From positions 1 through 36,548 of the forward strand of contig CAKOVP010000014.1 of assembly GCA_934122035.1 (NCBI GenBank): a DNA stretch of 36,548 nucleotides, given 5' to 3'. Made by a program: the position numbers and the translations under genes. Numbering within the stretch: position 1 is the stretch's first letter; every line of letters begins with the position of its first letter. Shown piece after piece: positions 6,583 through 15,532 of the stretch. The notes under the pieces are model-generated. The model was not told where the DNA came from, ran no database searches, and worked only from the letters and a program-made list of their open reading frames with translations. The DNA comes from an uncultured Clostridia bacterium. Its GTDB lineage: Bacteria > Bacillota > Clostridia > TANB77 > CAG-508.

Positions 6583-8328
6583 ATGAAGAATTTTTTTGAG
6601 GATATACGAACAAACAGAGTAATACATTACATAATAATTATAACTGCAAGCTTAATTGCGGCTATACCACTAATAAATTTAAAAATATATGGAACTGATG
6701 ATGGTTTCGTGCATGTTTTTAGAATATTTGGAACTGATCAAATCATAAAATCTGGAATATTTCCACCATACATATATAGTAATTTTGCAAATGGATTTGG
6801 ATATGCAGTAAATTTATTTTATGGTCCACTCGTAACATATGGTCCTTTATTGGTGCACATAATTTGCAAAAGTTACACAAAATGTATAAAAATATTTACA
6901 TATTTAACAATAGTAATTTCAGGTTTTACTATGTACAATTTTATGTATGAGATTTCTAAGAAGAGAGAAATTGCAGTATTAGGAGCAATTATCTATATGT
7001 TTATACCATATAGATTAGAAACAATTTACAATAGATTTGCAATAGGTGAATTTTCAGCATATATGTTTTTTCCAATATTATTTCAGGGATTGTATAATTT
7101 ACTACAAGGAGATGGAAAAAAACATTACTATATTGCAATATCTGCAATAGGATTAATGCTAACACATACAATATCTACAGAATATGCGGCGATCTTGGCT
7201 TTTTTATATTTATTGTTCAATATAAAATGCCTAAAAAACAAAGAAAAAATAAAAAAGATAGCAATAAATATTGTGTTTATACTTTTGATAACTGCATTCT
7301 TTACAATACCACTATTTGAGCATAAAATAACTGCAGAATATGTAATTTTTGACTCTACTTATATGAGGTCATTACCAAGTGATGTACAAAATTCTGCACT
7401 TAGTGTTAAACAATTTTTTGTAGAAACAGAAGAACCCAATGGAGTCAATTTTAATTTAGAATTACCACTAATAATTTGCACAGTACTTGGAATATTTGTT
7501 TATAAAAGAATAGACAAAAAATTAAAAGACGAATACATATCATTTTCGTTAATTGCATTAATTTCGCTCGTAATGGCAACCAAATATTTTCCCTGGCTTA
7601 TAATGCCCAAAATATTAACAACATTACAATTTGCTTGGAGAATGCTTGCATTTGCAGAATTTGCACTATCAATTATATGCGCAATAAACGTATACTATAC
7701 AATCCAAACAATAGCAAAGAATAAAGAAAAACTACAAAATATATTATTCTGTTTCTCAATAATTATAATTATTGCTTCTACGGCAAAAGTAAATTATAAT
7801 TATAGATATGAAGACAAGGTTTTTGAAAATGAAGAATATGAACGTCTTAAAGAAACAAATGCTGTTTTTTCAGTTTGGGCAATAAATAGGGAATATCTTC
7901 CTAGCAAAATAAGAACAACAGAACTATGGAACAGCTATTTAGACTTTCGCAAAAATACAACATATGTATTAGAAGGAAATGCTACGATAACAAATGAAAG
8001 CAAGAATAATTTAGAACTAGAATTTGATATAGAAGATGCCGAAAAAGATACAATACTAGAGCTTCCATATATATACTATTTAGGGTATGAAGTAGAAATA
8101 ACAGAGAATGGAAATAGTACAAAAATAGAAACTTTTGAATCGGAAAATGGATTTGTTGCAATAAAAATAGATAAAAATATAGAAAAAGCATCAATAAGTG
8201 TAAAATATAAAGGAACAATGATAGAAAAAATTTCTTATGTAATATCGGCAACATCTACAGTTTTATTTATAATATATATAATTTATAGTAAGAGGAAAAA
8301 TAAAATTGATGAAAAATCTATTAAATAA
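6583..8328 (+). CDS. Large polytopic membrane protein, PTPS-related/YfhO-like
   Basis: 581 aa. About 11 hydrophobic helices span residues 15-420, followed by a soluble beta-rich domain (about 425-550) and a final transmembrane helix near 555. The first loop carries DDGFVHVFRIFGTDQI and the segment FANGFGYAVNLFYGPL, typical of '6-pyruvoyl-tetrahydropterin synthase-related' membrane proteins, a GT-C-like glycosyltransferase fold. An acidic DD in the first outer loop is expected for GT-C enzymes using lipid-linked sugars. Its likely role is cell-envelope glycosylation; the substrate is unknown. It overlaps the paralogue downstream by 20 bp, so the two are co-transcribed and translationally coupled. 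Confidence 0.75.
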   Translation: MKNFFEDIRTNRVIHYIIIITASLIAAIPLINLKIYGTDDGFVHVFRIFGTDQIIKSGIFPPYIYSNFANGFGYAVNLFYGPLVTYGPLLVHIICKSYTKCIKIFTYLTIVISGFTMYNFMYEISKKREIAVLGAIIYMFIPYRLETIYNRFAIGEFSAYMFFPILFQGLYNLLQGDGKKHYYIAISAIGLMLTHTISTEYAAILAFLYLLFNIKCLKNKEKIKKIAINIVFILLITAFFTIPLFEHKITAEYVIFDSTYMRSLPSDVQNSALSVKQFFVETEEPNGVNFNLELPLIICTVLGIFVYKRIDKKLKDEYISFSLIALISLVMATKYFPWLIMPKILTTLQFAWRMLAFAEFALSIICAINVYYTIQTIAKNKEKLQNILFCFSIIIIIASTAKVNYNYRYEDKVFENEEYERLKETNAVFSVWAINREYLPSKIRTTELWNSYLDFRKNTTYVLEGNATITNESKNNLELEFDIEDAEKDTILELPYIYYLGYEVEITENGNSTKIETFESENGFVAIKIDKNIEKASISVKYKGTMIEKISYVISATSTVLFIIYIIYSKRKNKIDEKSIK

Positions 8329-10036
8329 AATAAAAAACAAAAAAGAATATATATACATACTATTAGCAAGTCTAATAGTATGTATTCCACTATTTATAAA
8401 AGGTTTTAATATTTTTAGAGATGATGGAATACAACATGTTTGCAGATTAATTGGAACAGAACAAACATTAAAGACAGGACAATTCTTACCAATGATAATG
8501 TCAAATTTTTGTAATAATTTTGGCTATTCCTGGAATCTATTTTATAGTCCATTTACTGCATATTTTCCATTGTTTTTTAAAATATTCAATTTTACATATG
8601 TAAACTCCCTAAAAATTTTTGAATTTTTTACTGTAATAATATCTGGAATTGCAATGTATAAATTTACATTAAATGTTACTAAAAATAAAAATATAGCAGT
8701 ATTTGCAAGCATTATTTACATATTAGCACCATATAGAATAACAGATATGTATATTAGAAATGCATTAGCAGAACTTACATCATTTATGTTTATTCCAATG
8801 ATATTTAATGGAATGTATAAAATAATAAATCAAGAAGAAAAATCGTATTTACTGGCATTTGGCGCAATTGGTATAATATTAACACACACAGTAATTACTA
8901 TGTATATTGCAATACTATGCTTTGTGTATCTGATAGTATTTGCTAAAAAATTAAAGAATAAAAAAATAATAATCAATTTGTTAATCAATATATTGTTTGC
9001 AATAGTATGCACAAGCTTTTTCTGGGTAGGACTTTTGCAAAGTAAACTTGCAACAATATACGAAGTATTTGTGCCAGGCAGAATGCAAAGGCTAGATGTT
9101 TTAAAGTATTACAAAACAGAGTTTTATCAATTATTTATTACAATGAGAGATCAAACAATGATATATGCTATAGGCTTTGTAAATGTAATAGGACTTGTTC
9201 TTACACCTATAGCTTATAAGAAAATACCAAAGGAATATAAAAAGACATATATAGTATTTTTAATTATGGGACTTTTACTTACTCTTGCAACATTAACAAT
9301 ATTTCCATTTGAAAAATTACCAAAGATACTTACAATGCTTCAATTTACATTTAGATTATACGAATTTACTAGTTTTTTATTTGCATTTGTAGTAGCCATA
9401 AATTACGGAACAATAATAAAGAATTTTAACATAAGAGACATCTTGGTATTAACATCTATTGCAGTAACAATGCTAGTTCCATATCTTGATAAAATAGATT
9501 TTAATTCTAAGTATGATGAAAACAATTATATAACTCCTGTAAGAGTTTTAAATACAACTGGCAGAGTGCATTCAGGAATGGCAAGTATGGAATATCTTCC
9601 AAGTAAAGCATTTAAAAATTTAGATTATCTAATAAACAGAAAAGATGAGCCTATTATAATAGAAAATAGTGGTGAATCCAAAATAGAAATAAGAAATTGT
9701 AATAAAACAGGTTCAAATATGACCTTTGAGATTTATCGTGCTGGAGAAGAAACAACCATAGAACTTCCATACATTTATTACATTGGATATAGAATCTATG
9801 TAAATGGGCAAGAAATAAAATATGAGGAATCAGAAAAAGGATTTATACAAATAAAATTAAATGAGAAAAATGATGAATCAAAATTGAACGACTATGATAT
9901 AGAAGTGAAATATACTGGAACAAATGCTATGATTAGTGCTTTTATAGTATCTTGTATTTCATTCTTGGTATTGGTTGGTATAAACATTTCTAAAAATTAT
10001 AGAAAAAAATATAAAAAAGTCGAAAAATTACTATAA
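8309..10036 (+). CDS. Second PTPS-related/YfhO-like membrane protein (tandem paralogue)
   Basis: 575 aa. Same architecture as the preceding gene: DDGIQHVCRLIGTEQTL in the first outer loop, NNFGYSWNLFYSPF, about a dozen hydrophobic helices and a soluble C-terminal domain with ELPYIYYIGYRIYVNG. The upstream protein has the matching ELPYIYYLGYEVEITENG. The pair is a tandem duplication. I chose ATG 8309 over the adjacent TTG 8306; AGAGG lies upstream. The two proteins may work together or on different acceptors in envelope glycosylation; this is inference from fold and adjacency. Confidence 0.75.
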   Translation: MKNLLNKIKNKKEYIYILLASLIVCIPLFIKGFNIFRDDGIQHVCRLIGTEQTLKTGQFLPMIMSNFCNNFGYSWNLFYSPFTAYFPLFFKIFNFTYVNSLKIFEFFTVIISGIAMYKFTLNVTKNKNIAVFASIIYILAPYRITDMYIRNALAELTSFMFIPMIFNGMYKIINQEEKSYLLAFGAIGIILTHTVITMYIAILCFVYLIVFAKKLKNKKIIINLLINILFAIVCTSFFWVGLLQSKLATIYEVFVPGRMQRLDVLKYYKTEFYQLFITMRDQTMIYAIGFVNVIGLVLTPIAYKKIPKEYKKTYIVFLIMGLLLTLATLTIFPFEKLPKILTMLQFTFRLYEFTSFLFAFVVAINYGTIIKNFNIRDILVLTSIAVTMLVPYLDKIDFNSKYDENNYITPVRVLNTTGRVHSGMASMEYLPSKAFKNLDYLINRKDEPIIIENSGESKIEIRNCNKTGSNMTFEIYRAGEETTIELPYIYYIGYRIYVNGQEIKYEESEKGFIQIKLNEKNDESKLNDYDIEVKYTGTNAMISAFIVSCISFLVLVGINISKNYRKKYKKVEKLL

Positions 10037-10043
10037 AATATAC

Positions 10044-10072
10044 TTGCAATGTTATCATTGTTGTGATAGTAT
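10044..10072 (+). promoter_or_regulatory. Promoter of the structured noncoding RNA
   Basis: TTGCAA (10044-10049), a 17-bp spacer and TAGTAT (10067-10072) predict a start near 10080, just before the first helix of the RNA. Confidence 0.45.
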
Positions 10073-10079
10073 ATGAATA

Positions 10080-10290
10080 GATATTAAATATAAAAAATCC
10101 CTGCGTGGTACGTGTAGAACGGAATTTTAGAACCAACAAATTCTAAAAGGGAGTCCGCCTTTGAATGTGGCGTGTAGGCTTAGAGTATACTTTAAGAAAC
10201 CCAGGAGCATTCAACAAGACACCCACCTGTCCAAGACAGGTCCATAAAATTTCTTTCAGCTTACGGCTAAGGCGGGGCTTTTTATTTTTT
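10080..10290 (+). ncRNA. Structured noncoding RNA with terminator (6S-like or raiA-motif-like)
   Basis: About 200 nt without a convincing ORF and richer in GC than its surroundings. The closing helix CCCTGC (10099-10104)/GCGGGG (10272-10277) is flanked by A- and T-runs. Inner helices are TTTTAGAA/TTCTAAAA (10125-10148), closed by CGGA/TCCG; TTGAATG/CATTCAA (10161-10214); and ACCTGT/ACAGGT (10225-10241). TCCGCCTT (10154-10161) can also pair with AAGGCGGG (10269-10276), giving a pseudoknot or alternative terminator stem. A T-rich tail follows. Size, closing stem and terminator fit 6S RNA. The three-branched form and the pseudoknot fit other Firmicute RNAs such as the raiA motif. I am sure of structure, not of family. 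Confidence 0.6.
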
Positions 10291-10322
10291 GCAATAAAAG
10301 CAAACAAATTTTCTTAAAAAGA

Positions 10323-10351
10323 TTGCAAAACAAAAAAATCCATAGTATAAT
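10323..10351 (+). promoter_or_regulatory. prmC promoter
   Basis: TTGCAA (10323-10328), a 17-bp spacer and TATAAT (10346-10351). The transcript would start near 10358 and include the hairpin leader described separately. Confidence 0.65.
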
Positions 10352-10400
10352 AGTTTTACTATAAAAGGATTGTGTAATATAGCAATTAAATTTAAAATAA

Positions 10401-10467
10401 AGGAAAGGAATTAATCTAATTAAGTAGATATAAGTTTCTATGTAATTGATTATAAAAAAATAGATTG
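10401..10467 (+). promoter_or_regulatory. prmC translation start with a hairpin between RBS and start codon
   Basis: The only good Shine-Dalgarno (AGGAAAGG, 10401-10408) lies 56 nt before the TTG start. Between them TAATC(T)AATTA (10412-10422) pairs with TAATTGATTA (10443-10452), extended by TAGA/TCTA. If the hairpin is bypassed, the effective spacing falls to about 15 nt. An in-frame stop at 10453-10455 excludes an earlier start. Confidence 0.45.
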
Positions 10468-11307
10468 AAAATTAAAGAAGCCTTACAAGAATGTAGAAAA
10501 ATATTACAAAGTAACAAAATAGAAGACTACCATACTATAAGCAAAGAACTACTAAAATATGTACTTAATGTTAATGAAACATACTTGGTAATTAATATGG
10601 AAAATGAACTACCTATAGAACAAGAGAAAATTTTAAAAAGCTATATAAACAAAATAATATATGGAACACCACTACAATATATTACTGGCAAACAAGAATT
10701 TATGGGAATAGAATTTGAAGTAAATGAAAATGTTTTAATTCCACAACCAGATACAGAAATTTTAGTAGAAGAAACTCTAAAAATTATTAAAAATATGGCT
10801 AAAAAAGACATAAAAATTCTTGATTTATGTACTGGTAGTGGTGCAATTGCAATATCTATAAGTAAACTACAGAATATAAAAGTAACAGCAAGTGATATAA
10901 GCAATAAAGCATTAGAAATTGCAAAAAAGAATAACATAAAAAATAGTGCTAATGTAGAATTTATAGAATCAGATTTGTTCGAAAATATAAAAGATAATTA
11001 TGATATAATAGTTTCTAATCCGCCATATATAAAAACAAGTGTAATACCGCAACTTTCAAAACAGGTTCAAAATGAACCAATGCTTGCATTAGATGGTGGT
11101 GATGATGGCTTAGATATTTATAAAAGAATAATAAAAGAAGCACACAAAATAATAAATAATAATGGTTTTTTATGTTTAGAAATAGGCTATGACCAAAGAG
11201 AAGAAGTAACAAGAATTTTAGAAGGTTATTCTGAATATTCACAAATAAAGTGCATTAAAGATTTAGCAGATAATGATAGATGCATAATATGCAAAATTGT
11301 AAAATAA
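10465..11307 (+). CDS. prmC: Peptide chain release factor N5-glutamine methyltransferase
   Basis: 280 aa, the usual PrmC length. It methylates the Gln of the GGQ motif of release factors using S-adenosylmethionine. An N-terminal helical domain (about 1-95) with QYITGKQEFMG precedes the Rossmann methyltransferase: ILDLCTGSGAIAISI (SAM motif I, near residue 117) and the catalytic NPPY in VSNPPYIK (near 187). The start is TTG 10465, since stops in frame lie upstream; the RBS is distant (see the hairpin leader). Its usual neighbour prfA is absent; whiA follows about 125 bp downstream. Confidence 0.93.
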   Translation: MKIKEALQECRKILQSNKIEDYHTISKELLKYVLNVNETYLVINMENELPIEQEKILKSYINKIIYGTPLQYITGKQEFMGIEFEVNENVLIPQPDTEILVEETLKIIKNMAKKDIKILDLCTGSGAIAISISKLQNIKVTASDISNKALEIAKKNNIKNSANVEFIESDLFENIKDNYDIIVSNPPYIKTSVIPQLSKQVQNEPMLALDGGDDGLDIYKRIIKEAHKIINNNGFLCLEIGYDQREEVTRILEGYSEYSQIKCIKDLADNDRCIICKIVK

Positions 11308-11384
11308 ATAGAAATAGTGAAACTTTCATTATAAATATTGCAAAAATAGTACAAATTTATTTTATATAAATAGCAAAAATTTAA

Positions 11385-11436
11385 GGGAGAGGAGAAAATC
11401 AATTAAATAATATAAATTGGTTATATAATAAAAATG
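11385..11436 (+). promoter_or_regulatory. whiA translation start with a hairpin between RBS and start codon
   Basis: The Shine-Dalgarno GGGAGAGGAG (11385-11394) lies 39 nt before the ATG. AATCAATT (11397-11404) can pair with AATTGGTT (11415-11422), shortening the distance to about 13 nt. An in-frame TAA at 11413-11415 excludes an upstream start. The layout repeats that of prmC. Confidence 0.4.
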
Positions 11437-12264
11437 TCTTTTTCTGCAGATGTAAAAATAGAACTTAGTAAAATAAATAATTTAAAAAATAAACAAGAGG
11501 TTTATGCAGAATTTCTTGGCTATTTTGTAAGCTCAAATATACAAATTAAAAAAAACGTAATTAAATTTTCTACTAGTAATGAATATAACATAAACAGATT
11601 TGCAAAGCTTTTGAACAATATAAATATAAATGACTATAAGATAAATATAGTTGGAAGAAACTATAGTGTAAAATTTAAGACAGAAGAAAATTTTACAGTA
11701 AATAATGAAATATTAAGAGAAGAAAATATAAAAAGAGCTTTTATTAGAGGATGTTTTTTAGGGGCAGGTTCTATAAACAATCCAAGAAATAAATACCATT
11801 TAGAAATTATATTTAGAAATGAAGACTTTACTAAGTTAGCTCAGGATATAATTCAGAGTTTTGGAATTAATATAAAGATTTTAGAAAATACGTTATATAT
11901 GAAAGATGGAGAAGAAATATCAAATTTTTTGGCATTAATAGGGGCTAGTTCAGCAGTTTTAAAATTTGAAGAAATTAGAGTTATTAGGGATACGAAAAAT
12001 AAAGTAAATAGACTTGTTAATTGTGAAACAGCAAATTTAAATAAAACAATAAGTGCATCTGTAAAACAAATAGAAGATATAAAAAAAATGCAACAAACGG
12101 ATAAATTTAATAAAATGTCGGAAGACTTAAAAGAAATAGCAGAACTAAGGCTAAAAAATCCAGATGCAACACTAGAAGAATTAGGACAAATGTTAACAAA
12201 ACCAATTGGAAAATCTACGGTAAACCATAGATTTAAAAAAATAAGTGAAATAGCAAATTCATAA
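11434..12264 (+). CDS. whiA: DNA-binding protein WhiA
   Basis: 276 aa. The N-terminal half is a degenerate LAGLIDADG homing-endonuclease-like fold (MSFSADVKIELSKI; RAFIRGCFLGAGSINNP near residue 105). The C-terminal half is a helix-turn-helix (LAELRLKNPDATLEELGQML and KSTVNHRFKKI). In Firmicutes WhiA influences cell division and chromosome segregation; in actinomycetes it controls sporulation. The usual yvcJ/rapZ-yvcK-whiA cluster is not present. hemW begins 25 bp after its stop, suggesting co-transcription. Confidence 0.93.
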   Translation: MSFSADVKIELSKINNLKNKQEVYAEFLGYFVSSNIQIKKNVIKFSTSNEYNINRFAKLLNNININDYKINIVGRNYSVKFKTEENFTVNNEILREENIKRAFIRGCFLGAGSINNPRNKYHLEIIFRNEDFTKLAQDIIQSFGINIKILENTLYMKDGEEISNFLALIGASSAVLKFEEIRVIRDTKNKVNRLVNCETANLNKTISASVKQIEDIKKMQQTDKFNKMSEDLKEIAELRLKNPDATLEELGQMLTKPIGKSTVNHRFKKISEIANS

Positions 12265-12289
12265 TTATTTATATGATAGGAAAAAAATA

Positions 12290-13460
12290 ATGAAAAAAGA
12301 AATTGGACTATATGTACATATTCCATTCTGTAAGCAGAAATGCTATTACTGCGATTTTGTCTCTTTTGCAGGGCAAGAACAAATGGAAGAAAAATATGTA
12401 AATGCATTAAAAAAAGAAATAGAAAAATATGCACTAGAAAATAAAGTAATGTCAAAACACAATATAGAGCCAGAATTTATTATAAAAACAATTTATATTG
12501 GAGGAGGCACACCCTCATACATAAACGAAAAGTATATTGTAGAGATAATAAACACAATAAGGCAGAATTTTAAAGTAAAAGAAGAAGCGGAAATAACAAT
12601 AGAAGTAAATCCTGGTACTGTAAATTTAGAAAAATTAGCAACTTACAAAAAATGTGGAATAAATAGGCTAAGCATAGGACTACAAGCAGTTCAAGATACT
12701 CTATTAAAAAAAATAGGTAGAATACATACATATTCGGATTTTTTAGATACATATAAAAATGCAAGAAACGTAGGCTTTGCAAACATAAATGTAGACTTAA
12801 TGATAAATCTTCCATTACAAACGGTAAAAGACGTAGAAGAAAGTGTTAAAGAAATAATAAAATTAAAACCAGAACATATTTCTGTATATTCGCTAATTGT
12901 GGAAGAGAAAACTCCAATAAGTAGAATGCTGAAAAATAAAGAAATAAAACTTGCATCAGACGAAGAAGAAAGAAAAATGTATTGGCTTGTAAAAAATATA
13001 TTAGAAAAGCATAAATATATACAATACGAAATATCAAACTTTTCTAAACTAGGATTCGAATCAAAACATAATTTAGACTGCTGGAACCAAGAAGAATACA
13101 TTGGATTACGGTATTAATGCTAGTTCGTTTATGGAAGGGAAACGATACTCAAACACAGAAAATTTAACAGAATATATACAGAATATTGAAAAAAATACAC
13201 CGCATAAGAATTTAGTATTAGACGAAGTATTAAATGACGAAGACAAAATGGACGAATATATGATGTTATCATTAAGAACAATAAAAGGTGTTTATATACA
13301 AAAATTCAAGCAAAAGTTTGGAATAAATCCAATAGCAAAATACTGTAAAGTATTAGAAAAACTAAGCAAAGAAGGACTAATTCAGGTAGACGAAAACAAC
13401 ATAAGCCTTACAAACAAAGGAATAGATCTTGCAAATTTAGTATGGGAAGAATTTGTATAG
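12290..13460 (+). pseudogene. hemW: Radical SAM HemW-like protein, split by a +1 frameshift
   Basis: The 5' part (12290-13117, 275 aa) has the radical SAM cluster motif CKQKCYYC in HIPFCKQKCYYCDF, then IYIGGGTPSY and the GLQ region. It ends NQEEYIGLRY and a stop. The continuing frame (to 13460) supplies GINASSFMEGKRYSN and the C-terminal winged-helix-like domain. Joining them gives ~389 aa, close to HemW's length. One extra base within 13106-13109 explains the break: removing the A at 13108 restores G-F-G, as in the HemW consensus EYLGFG. HemW-type proteins are heme chaperones related to HemN. It may be a true pseudogene, a sequencing or assembly error, or two overlapping products (13101-13117). 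Confidence 0.8.
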
Positions 13461-13608
13461 GATAATAAAATATAAAAAACAAGACAAAGTTAAAAATATA
13501 AACTTATGTAGCACTAAATAAAATGAAATTATTTAAAAGCAAAAATTTGCAAATAGTTAGTTAAAGCTATAAAAATATATAATATTAATTAAGAAAGGGA
13601 ATAGAACA

Positions 13609-14157
13609 ATGAAAGAGGAATTTATCGAATTATTAAAATCAACAAATAGAGAAGGAATGGAAAAACTACTTGCATTCTTAGAAAAATCGGATTTCTATAC
13701 AGCTCCTGCAAGTACAAGATTTCATGGAAATTTCGAAGGTGGATTATTAGAACACAGCATGAAAGTATATGAAATATTCAAAGAAAAGGTAAAAAATAGC
13801 GGACTAAATGTACCAGAGGAAACAGTAAAAATAGCAGCATTATTGCATGACATTTGCAAAACAAATTTCTATAAAACAGATTATAGAAATGCAAAAAATG
13901 CAAGAGGAGAATGGGAAAAAGTACCATACTATACTGTAGAAGACACAATACCATATGGGCATGGAGAAAAATCTGTAATGATGATAACAGAATATATGAA
14001 ACTTACAAACGAAGAAAAATATGCAATTCGTTGGCATATGGGATTCACAGAACCAAAAGAATTATATGGAACAATCGGAGAAGCATACAAAAAATATCCA
14101 ATAGCACTATTATTACACGAAGCAGACTTAGAAGCAACATATTTTTATAATGTGTAA
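13609..14157 (+). CDS. HD-domain phosphohydrolase
   Basis: 182 aa. HD superfamily metal ligands are visible: the His in GGLLEHSMKVYEI, HD in ALLHDICKTNF (near residue 82), the His of IPYGHGEKS and IRWHMGF near 143. The order resembles the HD domain of the YhaM-type 3'-5' exoribonucleases, but the OB domain is missing, so a nucleotidase or nuclease role is uncertain. RBS AAAGGG lies about 10 bp before the ATG. About 150 bp of AT-rich sequence without other features separates it from hemW. Confidence 0.8.
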   Translation: MKEEFIELLKSTNREGMEKLLAFLEKSDFYTAPASTRFHGNFEGGLLEHSMKVYEIFKEKVKNSGLNVPEETVKIAALLHDICKTNFYKTDYRNAKNARGEWEKVPYYTVEDTIPYGHGEKSVMMITEYMKLTNEEKYAIRWHMGFTEPKELYGTIGEAYKKYPIALLLHEADLEATYFYNV

Positions 14158-14266
14158 TATAAACAAAAACTGTATAATATATATCATTTTCGAGATAATA
14201 ATTTTAAGAATTTTATCAAGAAATATTTGATAAAATTCAAACAAAAATAAGAAAGAGATGATATAT

Positions 14267-14521
14267 ATGAAAGTTTCTTGGATTAAGTCTAAAGAAGACA
14301 AATCAAGCTTTAAAGTACCAGAAAATCTTGGATTTGATGTTATTTCTATTGACGATAATGAAAAAATAGATGACACAATAGATAATCTTATTTTAAATAA
14401 ATATAACACTATTGTTATTTCTAATGAGCTTGCAGGCTTTTCTCAAAAAATAAATAACGAATACTTAAAAATGAAAAATATAGACATAATAATAAGCAAG
14501 GATAAGTATTATAAAGCATAG
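14267..14521 (+). CDS. Small hypothetical protein with V-ATPase subunit F-like outline
   Basis: 84 aa. The start was placed at ATG 14267, because GAAAGAG at 14251-14257 gives normal spacing only for this codon and not for ATG 14258. The sequence has an alternating alpha/beta character: LGFDVISIDD, YNTIVISNELAGF, NIDIIISKD. The F subunit of V/A-type ATPases has a similar pattern (short Rossmann-like fold, I-F-I-T-E-E-L-A), but no ATPase genes are nearby. It sits 29 bp before the yyaC-like gene, so it probably belongs to the same operon. Function unknown. Confidence 0.7.
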   Translation: MKVSWIKSKEDKSSFKVPENLGFDVISIDDNEKIDDTIDNLILNKYNTIVISNELAGFSQKINNEYLKMKNIDIIISKDKYYKA

Positions 14522-14549
14522 TCTAAAATTATGTGCAAGGAGAAAAGTT

Positions 14550-15071
14550 TTGAAAAGTATTTTGTTTATATGCATTGGAGACAGTAAAATTATTGGAGAT
14601 AGCTTAGGACCTGTAATTGGAAGTGAATTAGAAAAAAATAAAAAAGAAATAGAAAAGACATACAATATTTGTATTGATGTATTAGGTACAATAAATAATC
14701 CTCTAATATATGGCAATATAGAAAGAAAAATTTTATCTGCAAATAAAAAACAAGATTTAACAGTTATAATCGATTCAGCTCTTGGTGGCAAAGAGCATAT
14801 TGGAGAAGTTATTTTAACAACAAATAAAATAGAAATTGGAACTGGAATAAATACTGGAATGATGTTAAACGGGGATATTATAATAAAAGGAATTATTGCA
14901 GAAGACTTAAAGAATACAAAAAATAATATTTACTCATTAAGTACTGCAAAAATAGACAAAATAGAACTTCTTTCTAAAAAAGTTATGAGCATAATATATG
15001 AAATATTTTATATAAAATCAAAGTATAAAAATGTGCCAAATGGTAATAATTTCTATATAGACAATATATAG
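14550..15071 (+). CDS. yyaC: YyaC-like sporulation protein (DUF1256, GPR/HybD-type protease fold)
   Basis: 173 aa. The N-terminus ILFICIGDSKIIGDSLGPVIG matches the family's conserved CIGTDRSTGDSLGPLVG pattern, with Asp residues that would bind metal in the HybD/GPR fold. IDSALGG and GTGINTGM follow near residues 74 and 97. Family members are found in spore formers and are annotated as putative spore proteases. TTG start with AAGGAG 7-8 bp upstream. It is followed closely by a tail-anchored protein and a SpoIVFA/B-like pair, which supports a sporulation context. Confidence 0.82.
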   Translation: MKSILFICIGDSKIIGDSLGPVIGSELEKNKKEIEKTYNICIDVLGTINNPLIYGNIERKILSANKKQDLTVIIDSALGGKEHIGEVILTTNKIEIGTGINTGMMLNGDIIIKGIIAEDLKNTKNNIYSLSTAKIDKIELLSKKVMSIIYEIFYIKSKYKNVPNGNNFYIDNI

Positions 15072-15082
15072 GAGGAATTTAT

Positions 15083-15466
15083 ATGAATAGTGAAAATATA
15101 AAGAGTATTATTATATTAAAAGGTCTACCATCTAATTTTATAGATGAAGCAATATTTGTTGTGAAAAATAAAAAAGAAGCAAAAAATTTAAACTATCAAG
15201 ATTTATTATCAAATAAAAACAAAGTTATACAAGGGTATATGAATGAAGAAGATTTAAAAAAGATTGAAAAAATAAATAAGGAAGGCAGAAGCTATATTGT
15301 AAAAGAAGCCGAGTTTGTTGTAAATGGATACATAAATAAATTGGACAAGTCTCTGGAAGAAAAAAAGGTAAAAAATATAGAAAGGAAATATAAAAGGACT
15401 AAAATATTAAATTTTATTTTGGGAACAACCATAGTTGTAAGCTTGATTTTTGCAATTTGCTTCTAA
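15083..15466 (+). CDS. Hypothetical tail-anchored protein
   Basis: 127 aa. The N-terminal ~95 residues are charged and helical. A Lys/Arg-rich segment (KVKNIERKYKRTK) then precedes a single C-terminal transmembrane helix (LNFILGTTIVVSLIFAICF), so the protein should be anchored with its N-terminus in the cytoplasm. RBS AGGAGG lies 7 bp before the ATG, 11 bp after yyaC. I do not recognise the family. The neighbours suggest a role in sporulation or the envelope. Confidence 0.75.
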   Translation: MNSENIKSIIILKGLPSNFIDEAIFVVKNKKEAKNLNYQDLLSNKNKVIQGYMNEEDLKKIEKINKEGRSYIVKEAEFVVNGYINKLDKSLEEKKVKNIERKYKRTKILNFILGTTIVVSLIFAICF

Positions 15467-15532
15467 TTTTGAATGAATAAAACCTCTAACTTGGGAATAT
15501 AAATTTATAAAACCAAGGAAGAGGTGTTTTTT

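Noticed and set aside
11853..12455. 200-codon minus-strand frame across whiA and hemW
   Set aside because: Overlaps two recognisable genes on the other strand, and its composition is that of an antisense translation.
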